NCBI GenBank assembly: GCA_964504195.1
Contig: CAZDDI010000026.1
Coordinates: 1 to 53,268, forward strand
Length of the DNA stretch: 53,268 bases
From: CAZDDI01 sp964504195
GTDB taxonomy: Bacteria; Chloroflexota; Anaerolineae; B4-G1; SLSP01
Reading direction: 5' to 3'
Shown: piece after piece, positions 19,081-28,445 of the stretch
Layout: every line of letters starts with the position of its first letter
How positions within the stretch are numbered: position 1 is the stretch's first letter
The notes under the pieces: generated by a model
The model's database searches: none
What the model was told of the DNA's origin: nothing
What the model saw: the letters and a program-made list of their open reading frames with translations, nothing else
Position numbers and translations under genes: made by a program

Positions 19081-21828
19081 CTACCCCACATCCTTACGAC
19101 GCAAGACTGCCGCCGTCGCCCCGCCAAAGAACAACGCGAACACAATTAACAATCCCCAACTCATCAACAAGTGCCCAGGTGTGCGCGCGTAGTTGATTTG
19201 GAACGCCTCTTCACTGTATATATCCATCGGCTCCGGCTCGACCGTGAAGGTCTCCGTGACGAGTTCCGTGATTGTCACCAGCTCGTTGACCGTAACCTGT
19301 GGCACGGAAATCGGCACAGTCTGCACTATCCCCGGCTGCACGGGCACCTGGATTTCCTGCGTCACCGTGACCACCGTCACCGGCTCCCAGTCATCCGCCG
19401 GACGCTCTACGTCCATTGAAACCGTCTCCGTGACCGGATCAGGCATAAAGCGCGTGCGAGTAAGCCGGTTTAGCTCCTCGATGTTAGCCGAACTACCCAG
19501 CGCCTCCATAGACCAGCGCGTGAACGTGAAACTAGAGAGAGGCTTGGTGATCCCCGGCAAATCGAACAGCACGCCCGCAAAAATCAGCTGGAAGAATAAC
19601 ACCAGGAAAACAATGTAAATCACGGCGTTGGTGTTGGGCACCAGGGCCGAAATCAACAGGCCCAGCATAATGGCCGCCATCGTACCCAGCACCAATGTAA
19701 TGTAGATTTCCAAAGGGCCAGGCAACAACACTCCGGCCATGGGGAATTTCACTTTGAAGCTGACCACCAGCATCAGCAAAAAACACTGGATGAACGCAAA
19801 TGCACCCAAGACCACCAGTTTTGAGGCCAGATAGGGAATGATGCGCAGCGAAACCATGCGCTCGCGCTGGTAGACCGACCATTCTTTGACGATTTCGTAC
19901 ACGGAGGCGAACAGCCCCAGCAGCACGGAGGCCAGCGCCAGGATAAAGAGTAACACCTGGCTGTTATAGATGACACTGTAAGTAAAACTGTTTGCGCCAA
20001 TCAGCCCCTCAGCCAGCTGCTGCTCGATTTCGGCCAGGGGATTGCCCACTAGCCAGTTGCTCTCCGAGACCAACAGCACCAACGCCCCAATGATGGGCAT
20101 CACGACCATGAGCACGGTCAGCAACAGCTTGTCGCGCAGCACCAGATCGAGGTAGCGACGGGTAAGCACGAAGAACTGGCGCGCGATGTTGACTTTGGCG
20201 CGTTGCTGCGCGGGCGAGGCGGCGGCCTGCTGTTGCACTTCCGGCAGTCGCGCTTGCCGCTCGGCGACATACGTTTTATACAGTTCAGACTCTCGATAAC
20301 GCGCTTCCCAATCAATGGCCTTCTGCTTGGCTAGCTTAGGATCGGGATCGTCCAACAGCCCGTAAACATCGGCAAAATCGCCGGTGGTGACACCGAAGAA
20401 CTCCTGCACCTGCTGCGGCGGCCCAAAGTAGACCAGCCGCCCCTGTGAAAGAAAGCACACATGGTCGCACTGGACAATGTTAGCGGTGGCGTGCGTCACC
20501 AAAATTACCGTGCGCCCCCCATCAGCCAGGTGGCGCATCGTTACCATCATCTTCTTTTCCAACCCCGGATCCAGGCCCGATGTCGGCTCATCAAGGAAGA
20601 ACAGGTTCGGCTCAGCCAGCAGCTCCACAGCGATGCTCACGCGCTTGCGCTGCCCACCGCTGAGGCTCGTCACCAGCTGCTCCTTCTGGCCGACCATCTC
20701 CACCATCTCCAGCACTTCAGTAATGCGCCGCTCGATCTCCGGCGACGAGGTATCTGGGGGCAAGCGCAACTGCGCCGCGTAGCGCAGCCCGTTGACTACG
20801 GTGAGGTCTTTATGGATGATGTCGTCCTGCGGCACATAGCCGACCATCGTGCGGTACAGGTCGAAGTGCTGGTAGAGATCGTCGCCGTTGACCAGGACCT
20901 GCCCATCCGCACGGGTAAAGCCGTTGAGGGCCATCATCAGCGTGGACTTGCCCGCGCCACTGGTGCCGACCACTGCCACAAACTCGCGCGGCGCAATCGA
21001 GACGCTGATGTCGTTGAGGATGCGCTTGCGCCGATCGGGCGGGCCGACCTCGCGGACAAGCCGCACCCCATCCAGGCGCACGCCGGCGGTCGCCGCGTAC
21101 TGTTGCAACGTCTCACCCGTATAGGCCAGCGTAAACGGGCCGATTTGCACCATGTCACCCTCACGCAACAGGCACGGGCGGGTGAGCCGGTGCCCGTTGA
21201 CGTAGGTTCCATTGGTGCTGTTCAAATCGGTGAGGATAGCGCCTTGTGGGGTACGCTCCAACCGGGCGTGCTGCCAGGAAATCACCGGGGCTTGCAGCGG
21301 AATCTCGGCTTGCGGGTTGCGGCCAATCGCCATGACGGCAGCCTTGGGAAGCGCAGTCGCACCCACCTGCACCGCCCCCATCACCCGCTGACCGGTCGCG
21401 GCAACTTGCGCCTCGGCTGCGTAGAACGTCAGGCTGACCGAATTACCGTTCGGATCGCCAATACGCAAAATATCGCCATCTTGCAACGCGGCGCCAGGTG
21501 AGCGGCGCCCGTTGATGTAGGTCCCGTTAGTACTGTTCAGGTCACGATAGTGCCAGGCCCCCTCTTGGAAATCCAACCGCCCGTGATGGCTAGAGACATA
21601 CGGTTCTGGCACCACAATCCCGTTATCCGGCAAGCGACCTAGCGTAAATGTCACGCGGTTGAGCAATACTTCACGGTCAGGCTTATCAGTCACATGGATG
21701 AGCAGTCGCGGGACGCGGAGAGCTGCCGCTTGTGCTGCATCAGGCGACAGCGCTTGTCCACAGGTGGGACAGAAGCGCAAATCGGGGGACAGAACTTCAC
21801 CGCAATTTTTGCAATTAAGAGCGGACAC
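19081..21828 (-). CDS. ABC transporter fused to zinc ribbon and two FHA domains
   Basis: This is a 915-aa multidomain exporter-like protein. The N-terminus is a zinc ribbon (C6, C9, C20, C23). Two FHA phosphothreonine-binding domains follow (about 50-125 and 150-240, each with LNSTNGTYVNG-type motifs), then an ABC ATPase (Walker A GTSGAGKST near 290, signature LSGGQRKRVS, Walker B FFLDEPTSGLD) and an ABCG-like membrane domain (about 560-915, roughly six helices). A large outside loop near residues 795-870 is a Val/Thr/Glu-rich low-complexity strand repeat (VTVNELVTITELVTETFTV). Translation starts at GTG (21828) behind ggagg. Two kinase genes follow on the same strand. The FHA domains suggest the transporter is controlled by their phosphorylation, which is inference. 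The cargo is unknown. Confidence 0.93.
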   Translation of the reverse strand: MSALNCKNCGEVLSPDLRFCPTCGQALSPDAAQAAALRVPRLLIHVTDKPDREVLLNRVTFTLGRLPDNGIVVPEPYVSSHHGRLDFQEGAWHYRDLNSTNGTYINGRRSPGAALQDGDILRIGDPNGNSVSLTFYAAEAQVAATGQRVMGAVQVGATALPKAAVMAIGRNPQAEIPLQAPVISWQHARLERTPQGAILTDLNSTNGTYVNGHRLTRPCLLREGDMVQIGPFTLAYTGETLQQYAATAGVRLDGVRLVREVGPPDRRKRILNDISVSIAPREFVAVVGTSGAGKSTLMMALNGFTRADGQVLVNGDDLYQHFDLYRTMVGYVPQDDIIHKDLTVVNGLRYAAQLRLPPDTSSPEIERRITEVLEMVEMVGQKEQLVTSLSGGQRKRVSIAVELLAEPNLFFLDEPTSGLDPGLEKKMMVTMRHLADGGRTVILVTHATANIVQCDHVCFLSQGRLVYFGPPQQVQEFFGVTTGDFADVYGLLDDPDPKLAKQKAIDWEARYRESELYKTYVAERQARLPEVQQQAAASPAQQRAKVNIARQFFVLTRRYLDLVLRDKLLLTVLMVVMPIIGALVLLVSESNWLVGNPLAEIEQQLAEGLIGANSFTYSVIYNSQVLLFILALASVLLGLFASVYEIVKEWSVYQRERMVSLRIIPYLASKLVVLGAFAFIQCFLLMLVVSFKVKFPMAGVLLPGPLEIYITLVLGTMAAIMLGLLISALVPNTNAVIYIVFLVLFFQLIFAGVLFDLPGITKPLSSFTFTRWSMEALGSSANIEELNRLTRTRFMPDPVTETVSMDVERPADDWEPVTVVTVTQEIQVPVQPGIVQTVPISVPQVTVNELVTITELVTETFTVEPEPMDIYSEEAFQINYARTPGHLLMSWGLLIVFALFFGGATAAVLRRKDVG

Positions 21829-21934
21829 GGGACCTCCTTCGAGCGTGGTAGCAGCTCATGCTCTCAGTATAGCAAAAGTTAGCGAGGAGTCAAAGAAAGT
21901 GGTGAACGGGAGAAATCCCCAATCGCGCCCAGTG

Positions 21935-23947
21935 TTAGCGGCGCAGCGGAAACAATTGATTGACAAACTCCGTTCCATCAGGCGCATACACATTCATGCG
22001 CGTCCCTTCCGGGTGGAAAAAGCCCACCTCCACGCTGTAGCAATTATCGGCGGAAAGCGCCACCAACGGCACATGCCGAATATCGTGAACTTGAGCGCCA
22101 ACGGGCAAAGATGCGAGCGCCAACATCCGTCCTAACGGCGGCCCGCTTTCCGGGCCAAGCACGTTGCCCGCACAATCCAAGACGTTAGCAAACACTGTTG
22201 CATCCGCGCGCAAGTCCGGCGCGGCAAGCTGCCAGTCGAGGGTAATAAGCAACGCTTGATCTTGCACTTCATACGTAGCTTGCAACAAATACACTTGACC
22301 CTCAAAATTTGCTAAATAGCGCTCCGGCACGGGGTTGCTGTGCGGATCCACGTACACATGGCCCACCGGCAACACGGAGGTACTTGATTCAGAATACGTT
22401 GTCAACCACACATGGTCATAGTGAGCAATATGGTGAGTGAACAGCTCCATGTTCCAGCTTTCAGTCTCCCCCAGAGTAGACAGGTAATACTGCTCGAATG
22501 TAGGGCGCAAATCAATGAAGGTAACAAAATCTCCCTGCGGCGCAACCCCGGAGTTGATCATAACAAGATGTGCCGGGCGAACATAGCTGGCCGATACGGT
22601 AACGCCATCGTGTCCTAGCGGGTAAACAAGCGTCTTATAAGCTACCCAGTTGATGGTATTGACCACCAAATGCTGAGCGTCTGGATAGGCACGCGCGATG
22701 TGGGCCAGCTGTTGCAAAGGGGACAACGCAAAGACATGCAGGCGCACCTCACGGCGGATATAAGTAAGCGGCACGCCCATCACACCCAACAGCCAGAAAA
22801 CGGCCATAGCCCAACTGACCCAGCGCCGCTTGTGATTCGTCAGGCAGGCGGCCAGGACAGCACTCCACAGGATGACGCCCCCAATCGCCGGGAAGTACAG
22901 CAGCCGGGGACTGGTGACGATGTACCCGAACTGTAAGGCGGCGACGGTGGGAAGCATGGTCAGAGCTAGCCAACCGACGCTCAGCACGAAAGGCCGCCAC
23001 AAGCGTTGCTCGTATAAAGCGTAGCCGGCAAGCAGCAACGCGAGGCCCCCGATCAGCAAAATCGTACCTACATCCCACCATTGCCAGCGATAAATCAGCG
23101 GTGTGGCGAGCGGCTGGAGCGGATAGGTCAAACCCTGGAAAAAAAAGGTTACTTTTGCGAGAATCTCATCCGCTGCACCGAGGTGAAAGCCCCCCGTGTA
23201 GGTCTTCGGCACCATGAGCCACACGCCAAAAAACGCAGCACTGATCACTGGCAGGGAAACAATCCACAGATTGCGGCGCAGATCGCCCCACCCGGCGTAG
23301 ATCAACCAGGTCAGGGCCATCACGCTGCCGGCCATCACACCGGCCTCGTGATTGTAGGGCGCGAGCAGTGCCGCCAGGGCGGCGATAGCGTACCACCTGC
23401 GCTGCCGGGATTCATAGAACTTGAGCGCCGCAAGCACGCCAATCAACGTGAACCCGGTTGCCAGTGGGTGCATCGCGGCGGCGAAGTGAATAATCGGCAG
23501 CGCCGCGAAGGGCAGCAGGGCATACGCCAGACTCCCGGCAATCTCGGCCACATCCAGGCCGCGGCTGCTAAGCCCGTGCTTTTTCACGAGCCACCGGCAA
23601 AGCCGCCCCACCAGGAAGCTATTGAGGCCATGCAAACTCAGTAGCCAGATATGGGGTAACGCCGTCGCGCCAAAGGGCAGAGCGTCGAACATGAATTTGT
23701 AGAGGCTCAAAGCCAGCGGGCGATAATAAGCATGCCGGATACTGTTCGTCCAAATATCAAGGTAGCTACGCCCGGACATCGTCACAAAATGGGGGACATC
23801 GTCCCAGAAATAGGGCAGCGGGATGGTCTGTGCATAGCAAATGAGGACAAGCAAAATGGGCATCAGAAGCAACAGTGCCGTTCTGCGGATACCCGCAATG
23901 GAGGCCGATTCAGATTGAGAAGTGCGCGAAGAAGCAAGAAAAGTCAT
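21935..23947 (-). CDS. polytopic membrane protein, GT-C-like glycosyltransferase candidate
   Basis: This 670-aa protein has about ten hydrophobic helices in residues 20-410 and a soluble C-terminal part. The first loop carries the acidic pair FWDDVPHF, as in lipid-linked GT-C glycosyltransferases (PMT/ArnT-like), and an arginine-containing YYRPLAL motif follows. The C-terminal ~250 residues include a predicted beta-sandwich (LLQATYEVQDQALLITLDWQ). The donor and acceptor are unknown. It is on the same strand as, and 84 bp from, two kelch membrane proteins, with which it may form an envelope-related operon. There is no clear strong ribosome site; gaggt lies about 15 bases before the ATG. Confidence 0.75.
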   Translation of the reverse strand: MTFLASSRTSQSESASIAGIRRTALLLLMPILLVLICYAQTIPLPYFWDDVPHFVTMSGRSYLDIWTNSIRHAYYRPLALSLYKFMFDALPFGATALPHIWLLSLHGLNSFLVGRLCRWLVKKHGLSSRGLDVAEIAGSLAYALLPFAALPIIHFAAAMHPLATGFTLIGVLAALKFYESRQRRWYAIAALAALLAPYNHEAGVMAGSVMALTWLIYAGWGDLRRNLWIVSLPVISAAFFGVWLMVPKTYTGGFHLGAADEILAKVTFFFQGLTYPLQPLATPLIYRWQWWDVGTILLIGGLALLLAGYALYEQRLWRPFVLSVGWLALTMLPTVAALQFGYIVTSPRLLYFPAIGGVILWSAVLAACLTNHKRRWVSWAMAVFWLLGVMGVPLTYIRREVRLHVFALSPLQQLAHIARAYPDAQHLVVNTINWVAYKTLVYPLGHDGVTVSASYVRPAHLVMINSGVAPQGDFVTFIDLRPTFEQYYLSTLGETESWNMELFTHHIAHYDHVWLTTYSESSTSVLPVGHVYVDPHSNPVPERYLANFEGQVYLLQATYEVQDQALLITLDWQLAAPDLRADATVFANVLDCAGNVLGPESGPPLGRMLALASLPVGAQVHDIRHVPLVALSADNCYSVEVGFFHPEGTRMNVYAPDGTEFVNQLFPLRR

Positions 23948-24031
23948 GGGGATTTTTATACCTCACACCAAGATGGGGCTGATTCACCTACACAGCCAGC
24001 AACGGCAGCCCGTGCTGCTGAAATTGACAGG

Positions 24032-25498
24032 TCAGGGGAGCACAAGTTCCCACATATCATTGAGGGGCGCGGTATCCCCCCATCCGCCAAAAACCATCAC
24101 CCGCTTGCGTACCTGATCATAAAACATGCTATGACCCCAGCGAGGGGTCGGGGACATGGGGAGCTCCAATGCACGCCATGTTTGCCCGTCAAACACCCAG
24201 GTATCATTAGAAGAACGCTCATCAAGCCGCCCACCAAATAAAACTATTTGGTCAGCCGAAGGATCATAAGCCACCCCATCGTATTGGCGGCTTACGGGCG
24301 CAATATCCATTTGGAGCTGCGTCCAACCCACATCTTGCCAAACCCAAGTAGGTGTACCAACGATTACCAGCGCTTCCATGCCGGCATGACAAGTCAAACT
24401 ATGAGCACTAATAGTCGGGCCTGTCGCCTCACCCAGATCAATCAAGTGCCAGGTTTCACCATCCCATTCCCAAGCATCGGTGAGAAACATGGCATCCCCA
24501 TAATAGCCACCATAAAGTAGCACTTTCTGCCGTTGCTCATCATACACCATCGAATGGCAACAGCGCGCCTGCGGACTCCAGGCCGGTTGGCGCTCTAACC
24601 AGGCTGCCCCATCCCACTCCCAGGTATCCCGAAAATCATCGTCACCATTGCGCCCTCCGAACAAGACAACCCTATCCCGATGTGCATCATACGCCATTGC
24701 AAAACTAGAGCGCGGCGGCGGGCTTTCCGGCGGAAAATGCTGTCGCCAGGTAGTGCCATCCCATTCCCAAGTATCATTGAAGGGTTCTTCATCTGAAGAC
24801 TCACCACCAAACATAATCGCCACACTCTGCCGGGTATTGTAAGCCATTTTAGGCGCGTAGCGTTCTGAAGGCGCACGCCTAAGTCTAACCGGATGCCAGC
24901 CAAACGCAGGAATGACTACCGAAAAAGCCAGCAGCGTATTCAACACTAAAAACCATGCGCCACATACCCCAAGCATAACCCTCCGGCGCATCTCAGGCCG
25001 CCGTGTCACAGGCCCATCAAGCGCCAAGCCAGCCCCTGTGCGTACATAACGCGCGAGAAGAGAAGCGGTAAACAGCGCCAACAGACCTAAAATGACATAA
25101 TAGCCGTGCCAGTCGCCCAGCGCAGGCCACGCGCGCGCCAGTATAGTGTCCACAGCACGGGCTAACACCAAACTATAAAGATAGCTCGAAATGAGCCACA
25201 ACACCAGAGCCGCTGCACGGGATAATTTCCGTAAGGCCCCGCCGATTACAAGGACCAGCATGAGGCTAAAGCCAATAAAAAGCAAGGGGTGGCTTTCGAG
25301 CAAGGCGCGGGTCCACACAAAATAGCTGACAGCGCGCTTGAAATCCATCCAATAGCCAGGCGGCTGTTGGATCAGAACCAGGTACAGGCTGGACACGCTT
25401 AGCAGGATGAGATACTTGATGAGAAAGCGTGGCAAGCGCGCCGAAGCCGCGGGTGAGGTGCTCCGCGCAAGTGCTGATGTTTCCTGTGATACAATCAT
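24032..25498 (-). CDS. membrane protein with C-terminal kelch propeller (paralogue 1)
   Basis: This is a 488-aa protein. The N-terminal ~210 residues have about five transmembrane helices (for example LILLSVSSLYLVLIQQPPGY). The rest is a kelch-type beta-propeller with repeats such as VVLFGGRNGDDDFRDTWEWD and VMVFGGWGDTAPLNDMWEL, giving about five or six blades. Start 25498 has ggag upstream; the longer frame overlaps the neighbouring gene. It is a clear tandem paralogue of the gene 19 bp upstream. The propeller probably faces outside and binds protein or glycan. No enzyme motif is seen. Confidence 0.85.
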   Translation of the reverse strand: MIVSQETSALARSTSPAASARLPRFLIKYLILLSVSSLYLVLIQQPPGYWMDFKRAVSYFVWTRALLESHPLLFIGFSLMLVLVIGGALRKLSRAAALVLWLISSYLYSLVLARAVDTILARAWPALGDWHGYYVILGLLALFTASLLARYVRTGAGLALDGPVTRRPEMRRRVMLGVCGAWFLVLNTLLAFSVVIPAFGWHPVRLRRAPSERYAPKMAYNTRQSVAIMFGGESSDEEPFNDTWEWDGTTWRQHFPPESPPPRSSFAMAYDAHRDRVVLFGGRNGDDDFRDTWEWDGAAWLERQPAWSPQARCCHSMVYDEQRQKVLLYGGYYGDAMFLTDAWEWDGETWHLIDLGEATGPTISAHSLTCHAGMEALVIVGTPTWVWQDVGWTQLQMDIAPVSRQYDGVAYDPSADQIVLFGGRLDERSSNDTWVFDGQTWRALELPMSPTPRWGHSMFYDQVRKRVMVFGGWGDTAPLNDMWELVLP

Positions 25499-25517
25499 GG
25501 GCAGCTCCGCAGGATGG

Positions 25518-27017
25518 CTAATTGTCCGGCACAACCAATTCCCACATATCGCTGAAAACCGTCCCGTCAACATCTCGATACCCACCATAGATGATGACCC
25601 GATTCCGGTTAGGATCGTAAAAGGAAATATGTCCCAAGCGCATAGGAGGGCTTACGGCTAGCTCGAGCTTGTGCCAGGCGTCGTTTTCAAAAACCCAAGT
25701 ATCTGCACTGTATTCCTGATCATGTCCGCCAAACAAAACCGCGCGCTGGCGATTCCAATCATAAGCCATAGGGGCATACGCAACCTGTGGCTCACTCACC
25801 AATAGCCCACGCGTCCAGACAGCATCACGCCAATACCAAGTAGTATCCCACCCCAATGAAACCACAATCTGATCAAGCTGGCTATCGTAGAACATCGAGA
25901 AATAGTTAGCTGGCGGGCTATATTCCAGAGCAATTGGCGACCACGTCTGCCCGTCCCATTCCCAGGCGTCATTGTAATAGGTGGTACCATCATAACCGCC
26001 GTAGAGCACAACCGCTTGACGGTGCGGATCATAGAGCATTTTGTGAGAGCCTCTGCGCGTAGGAGCAACTGGCGTGCTCACGAGAGACCAGATATGCCCA
26101 TCCCACTCCCAGGTATCCCCAAAATAGTAACCGTCATTTGCCCCGCCGAACATCACCACAACTTGGCGGTGTTCGTCATAGGCCATCTCTGTTGAAGCGC
26201 GAGCATACGGGGCCACTTCTGAAATAACCCAATGCCAGTTTTCGCCATCCCATTCCCACGTTTCCGATTCGTATTTCCATCGATCATCACCTAGCCACAT
26301 ACTCTGCCCGCCAAACAACACCAGGCGATTACGATGAAGATCATAAGCAGCAGCAGCATGAAACCGTGGGCCTGGCATCCGCGCGGCTATGATAGGCCGC
26401 CAGGCAGCGACCGGCTCGCGCATAGCAAAAAACAGCCCTACAGCCAGTAATACCAGCCAGCTGAGCGCCGCCCCTGCAAAAATCCGGTGGAACCGCCCCG
26501 GTTTACTGGATACCACAAGCGCAGCTGTCTCCGTGGCCGCAGTCCGAGGCGCAAAGTAAGTTTTGACAACAACCGTTCCTAGCACTCCCAAAAATAGAAC
26601 AGCCCCCCCGAAACGAATCAGAGAGATTGCCAGAGGATCAAGATAGACATATTTACTCAAAACACATAGCGCTACACTAACCACATTTTCGCTATGGATA
26701 AAACAAATGAAAATCCACAACACAAACGCGGGCGAAAAAGACAGCCCATCCAAAAGCAACCCCACCAAAAGCAAGTATACCCCAATCAGCCCAACAAAAA
26801 GCAAAGGATGCGCAGTTAAGATTTGTTGCACCCAGGCATTACCGATTTCCGCGCGGCTATAATTGAGCCAATATGCAGCCGGTTGCCGCATCAACACCAA
26901 CATGCAATCAGTTACAATCAAAAGCGCGGCAAATGCAATGGGCGTTCTCGCCAGATAAGGGGGAACGAAAAAACGCCGTCCCAGCGCTGGTATAATCCGA
27001 GTTTCTGTGTTTTTCAT
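25518..27017 (-). CDS. membrane protein with C-terminal kelch propeller (paralogue 2)
   Basis: This is a 499-aa protein with the same plan as its downstream neighbour. It has hydrophobic helices in residues about 20-205, then kelch blades (LVLFGGQSMWLGDDRWKYES, VVMFGGANDGYYFGDTWEWD, AVVLYGGYDGTTYYNDAWEW and others), ending FSDMWELVVPDN. Shared phrases with paralogue 1, such as DTWEWDG and WELV near the end, show tandem duplication. The function is unknown; a surface-exposed binding role is likely. The gene pair is followed on the same strand by the GT-C-like gene. Confidence 0.85.
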   Translation of the reverse strand: MKNTETRIIPALGRRFFVPPYLARTPIAFAALLIVTDCMLVLMRQPAAYWLNYSRAEIGNAWVQQILTAHPLLFVGLIGVYLLLVGLLLDGLSFSPAFVLWIFICFIHSENVVSVALCVLSKYVYLDPLAISLIRFGGAVLFLGVLGTVVVKTYFAPRTAATETAALVVSSKPGRFHRIFAGAALSWLVLLAVGLFFAMREPVAAWRPIIAARMPGPRFHAAAAYDLHRNRLVLFGGQSMWLGDDRWKYESETWEWDGENWHWVISEVAPYARASTEMAYDEHRQVVVMFGGANDGYYFGDTWEWDGHIWSLVSTPVAPTRRGSHKMLYDPHRQAVVLYGGYDGTTYYNDAWEWDGQTWSPIALEYSPPANYFSMFYDSQLDQIVVSLGWDTTWYWRDAVWTRGLLVSEPQVAYAPMAYDWNRQRAVLFGGHDQEYSADTWVFENDAWHKLELAVSPPMRLGHISFYDPNRNRVIIYGGYRDVDGTVFSDMWELVVPDN

Positions 27018-27057
27018 ACTGCCACACCCGATAACTACTTAGCGTCCCTATTCAAGA

Positions 27058-27942
27058 TCAGCTTTTCCCCGGCTGCTCAAACCCCTCCGGCACGCGCAAA
27101 TGCTGGGGCAAATCAAACCGCCCACGGCCCCGTTTGCGCACAATATCACAGATGATAACGGCTGCCGCGCTCGCTGTATTGAGCGAATCCGCCCGGCCTA
27201 GCATCTTGATGCTGATTTCCGCATGTGCCAGCGCACGCAATTCCGGTGCCAACCCGCGCTCTTCGTTACCAAAGAACGCCAGTACAGGGCGTTCCAGATC
27301 ATCCAGCGTAGCATAATCGGCTTCAGCCTCTGGAATGGCAGCCACACAGCGCGTTTCTGGGCGCATCCCCCAGGTGCGCGCATACCAATCCAGAAATGCC
27401 TGTCGGCTGGCAGCCCTGGCAATGGGAAATCCGAACAACGAGCCAACCGTAGTTTGCACAACCCCCGAATGGTACAAATCTACCGCCGGCTCAATGATAA
27501 TGAACGCATCAACACCCGCCCCTTCCGCTGTTCGCAGCGTGGTGCCAAGATTGCCTGGCCCGCGCGGCTCATCCAACACCACGAAAAATGGATTGCCGGT
27601 GGCGGGCAGCGCATCCAACGACACATCCACCTGCTTGCACACACAGAACAGTTCTCCGGGGCGGTTCCGTTCCGACAACTTTATAGCAACTTCCTCGCTG
27701 ACCCGCCACACAAGGTTGGGAGGCGCGGAACGGATAATATGCCGGGCGCGTTCCGTAGCCAGAAACGATTCGCAGTAGATAATGGCCTCCATCGGTTGCT
27801 GGGTCAGCAAGGCTTCAGCCACCAGCCGCGCGCCTTCCACCAAAAACAAGCCCGTCTGCTGGCGATGTTTATGTAGCCGGAGGGAAGCCCACGCCTTAAC
27901 CCGTGAGTTTTGCACACTGGTGATCTCGTTTAGATTGTGCAT
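27058..27942 (-). CDS. SpoU/TrmH-family RNA 2'-O-methyltransferase
   Basis: It transfers methyl from AdoMet to a ribose 2'-OH of rRNA or tRNA. The 294 aa show the substrate-binding N-terminal domain (ITSVQNSRVKAWASLR, then LFLVEGARLVAEAL). All three SPOUT knot motifs follow: LDEPRGPGNLGTTLRTAEGA, FFGNEERGL and ADSLNTASAAAVIICDI. This is the layout of 23S rRNA methyltransferases of the RlmB/TsnR-like group, but the target nucleotide cannot be assigned. The last motif usually reads SLNVS; here it is SLNTA, a mild change. The gene ends the long leftward block of genes, and the B12 locus diverges upstream. Confidence 0.93.
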   Translation of the reverse strand: MHNLNEITSVQNSRVKAWASLRLHKHRQQTGLFLVEGARLVAEALLTQQPMEAIIYCESFLATERARHIIRSAPPNLVWRVSEEVAIKLSERNRPGELFCVCKQVDVSLDALPATGNPFFVVLDEPRGPGNLGTTLRTAEGAGVDAFIIIEPAVDLYHSGVVQTTVGSLFGFPIARAASRQAFLDWYARTWGMRPETRCVAAIPEAEADYATLDDLERPVLAFFGNEERGLAPELRALAHAEISIKMLGRADSLNTASAAAVIICDIVRKRGRGRFDLPQHLRVPEGFEQPGKS

Positions 27943-28097
27943 TGAACTTTCATTTTTCTCTCAACAACATTATTGACTCCGCTGTAACAAGGGAACTGCA
28001 CCACGAACGGCTGCCACTTCCAACTAGCATAGGCCTGAGCAATTAAACCCGGCCCCATTTCGCTATCATTATACGCGCCCCCTATTTTTGTGTCAAT

Positions 28098-28125
28098 TTG
28101 ACTTCACTCTAACCCCGGCTATAAT
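28098..28125 (+). promoter_or_regulatory. sigma-70 promoter of the cobalamin uptake operon
   Basis: TTGACT (28098-28103) and a perfect TATAAT (28120-28125) are separated by 16 bases. Transcription should begin near 28132, at the first base pairs of the riboswitch. Confidence 0.88.
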
Positions 28126-28134
28126 ACCCTGGTT

Positions 28135-28261
28135 GATAGAGGTGCCCACGAGGCCCGGAAGCCCGGGGCGCTGAGGGGGAAGCCGGTCGAAGTCCGGCGC
28201 TGTCCCGCAACTGTAGCGCTGGGTGTAACCACCCAGCGAAGCCAGGATACCCGCCTCTATC
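28135..28261 (+). ncRNA. cobalamin (B12) riboswitch
   Basis: The conserved core is clear: ggtgcc (28141-28146), gggaagccggt, then ccggcgctgtcccgcaact (B12 box region), and the 3' part gccaggatacccgcc. P1 is formed by gatagagg (28135-28142) with cctctatc (28254-28261). It controls the downstream operon: bound B12 is expected to favour the terminator at 28324. Confidence 0.95.
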
Positions 28262-28323
28262 AGTACGCTCGTAATACCTTCGCGGAAAGGGGGTGGCGTA
28301 TGAAGGTTTCTTGCTATGGGCAA

Positions 28324-28360
28324 GCCCTTCCCCTACCGACGTAAGGGGGAGGGCTTTTTT
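28324..28360 (+). terminator. intrinsic terminator, riboswitch expression platform
   Basis: Stem gcccttcccc (28324-28333) with gggggagggc (28345-28354) is followed by six T. It lies between the riboswitch and the first coding region, as expected for B12-dependent transcription termination. Confidence 0.9.
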
Positions 28361-28445
28361 GTTGCCCTCTTTCTACGGTCGGAAGAGGGCCTTGTGGCTG
28401 TGATGACCGTACTAAACCTATCAAAACACACAAGGAGATAACTTT

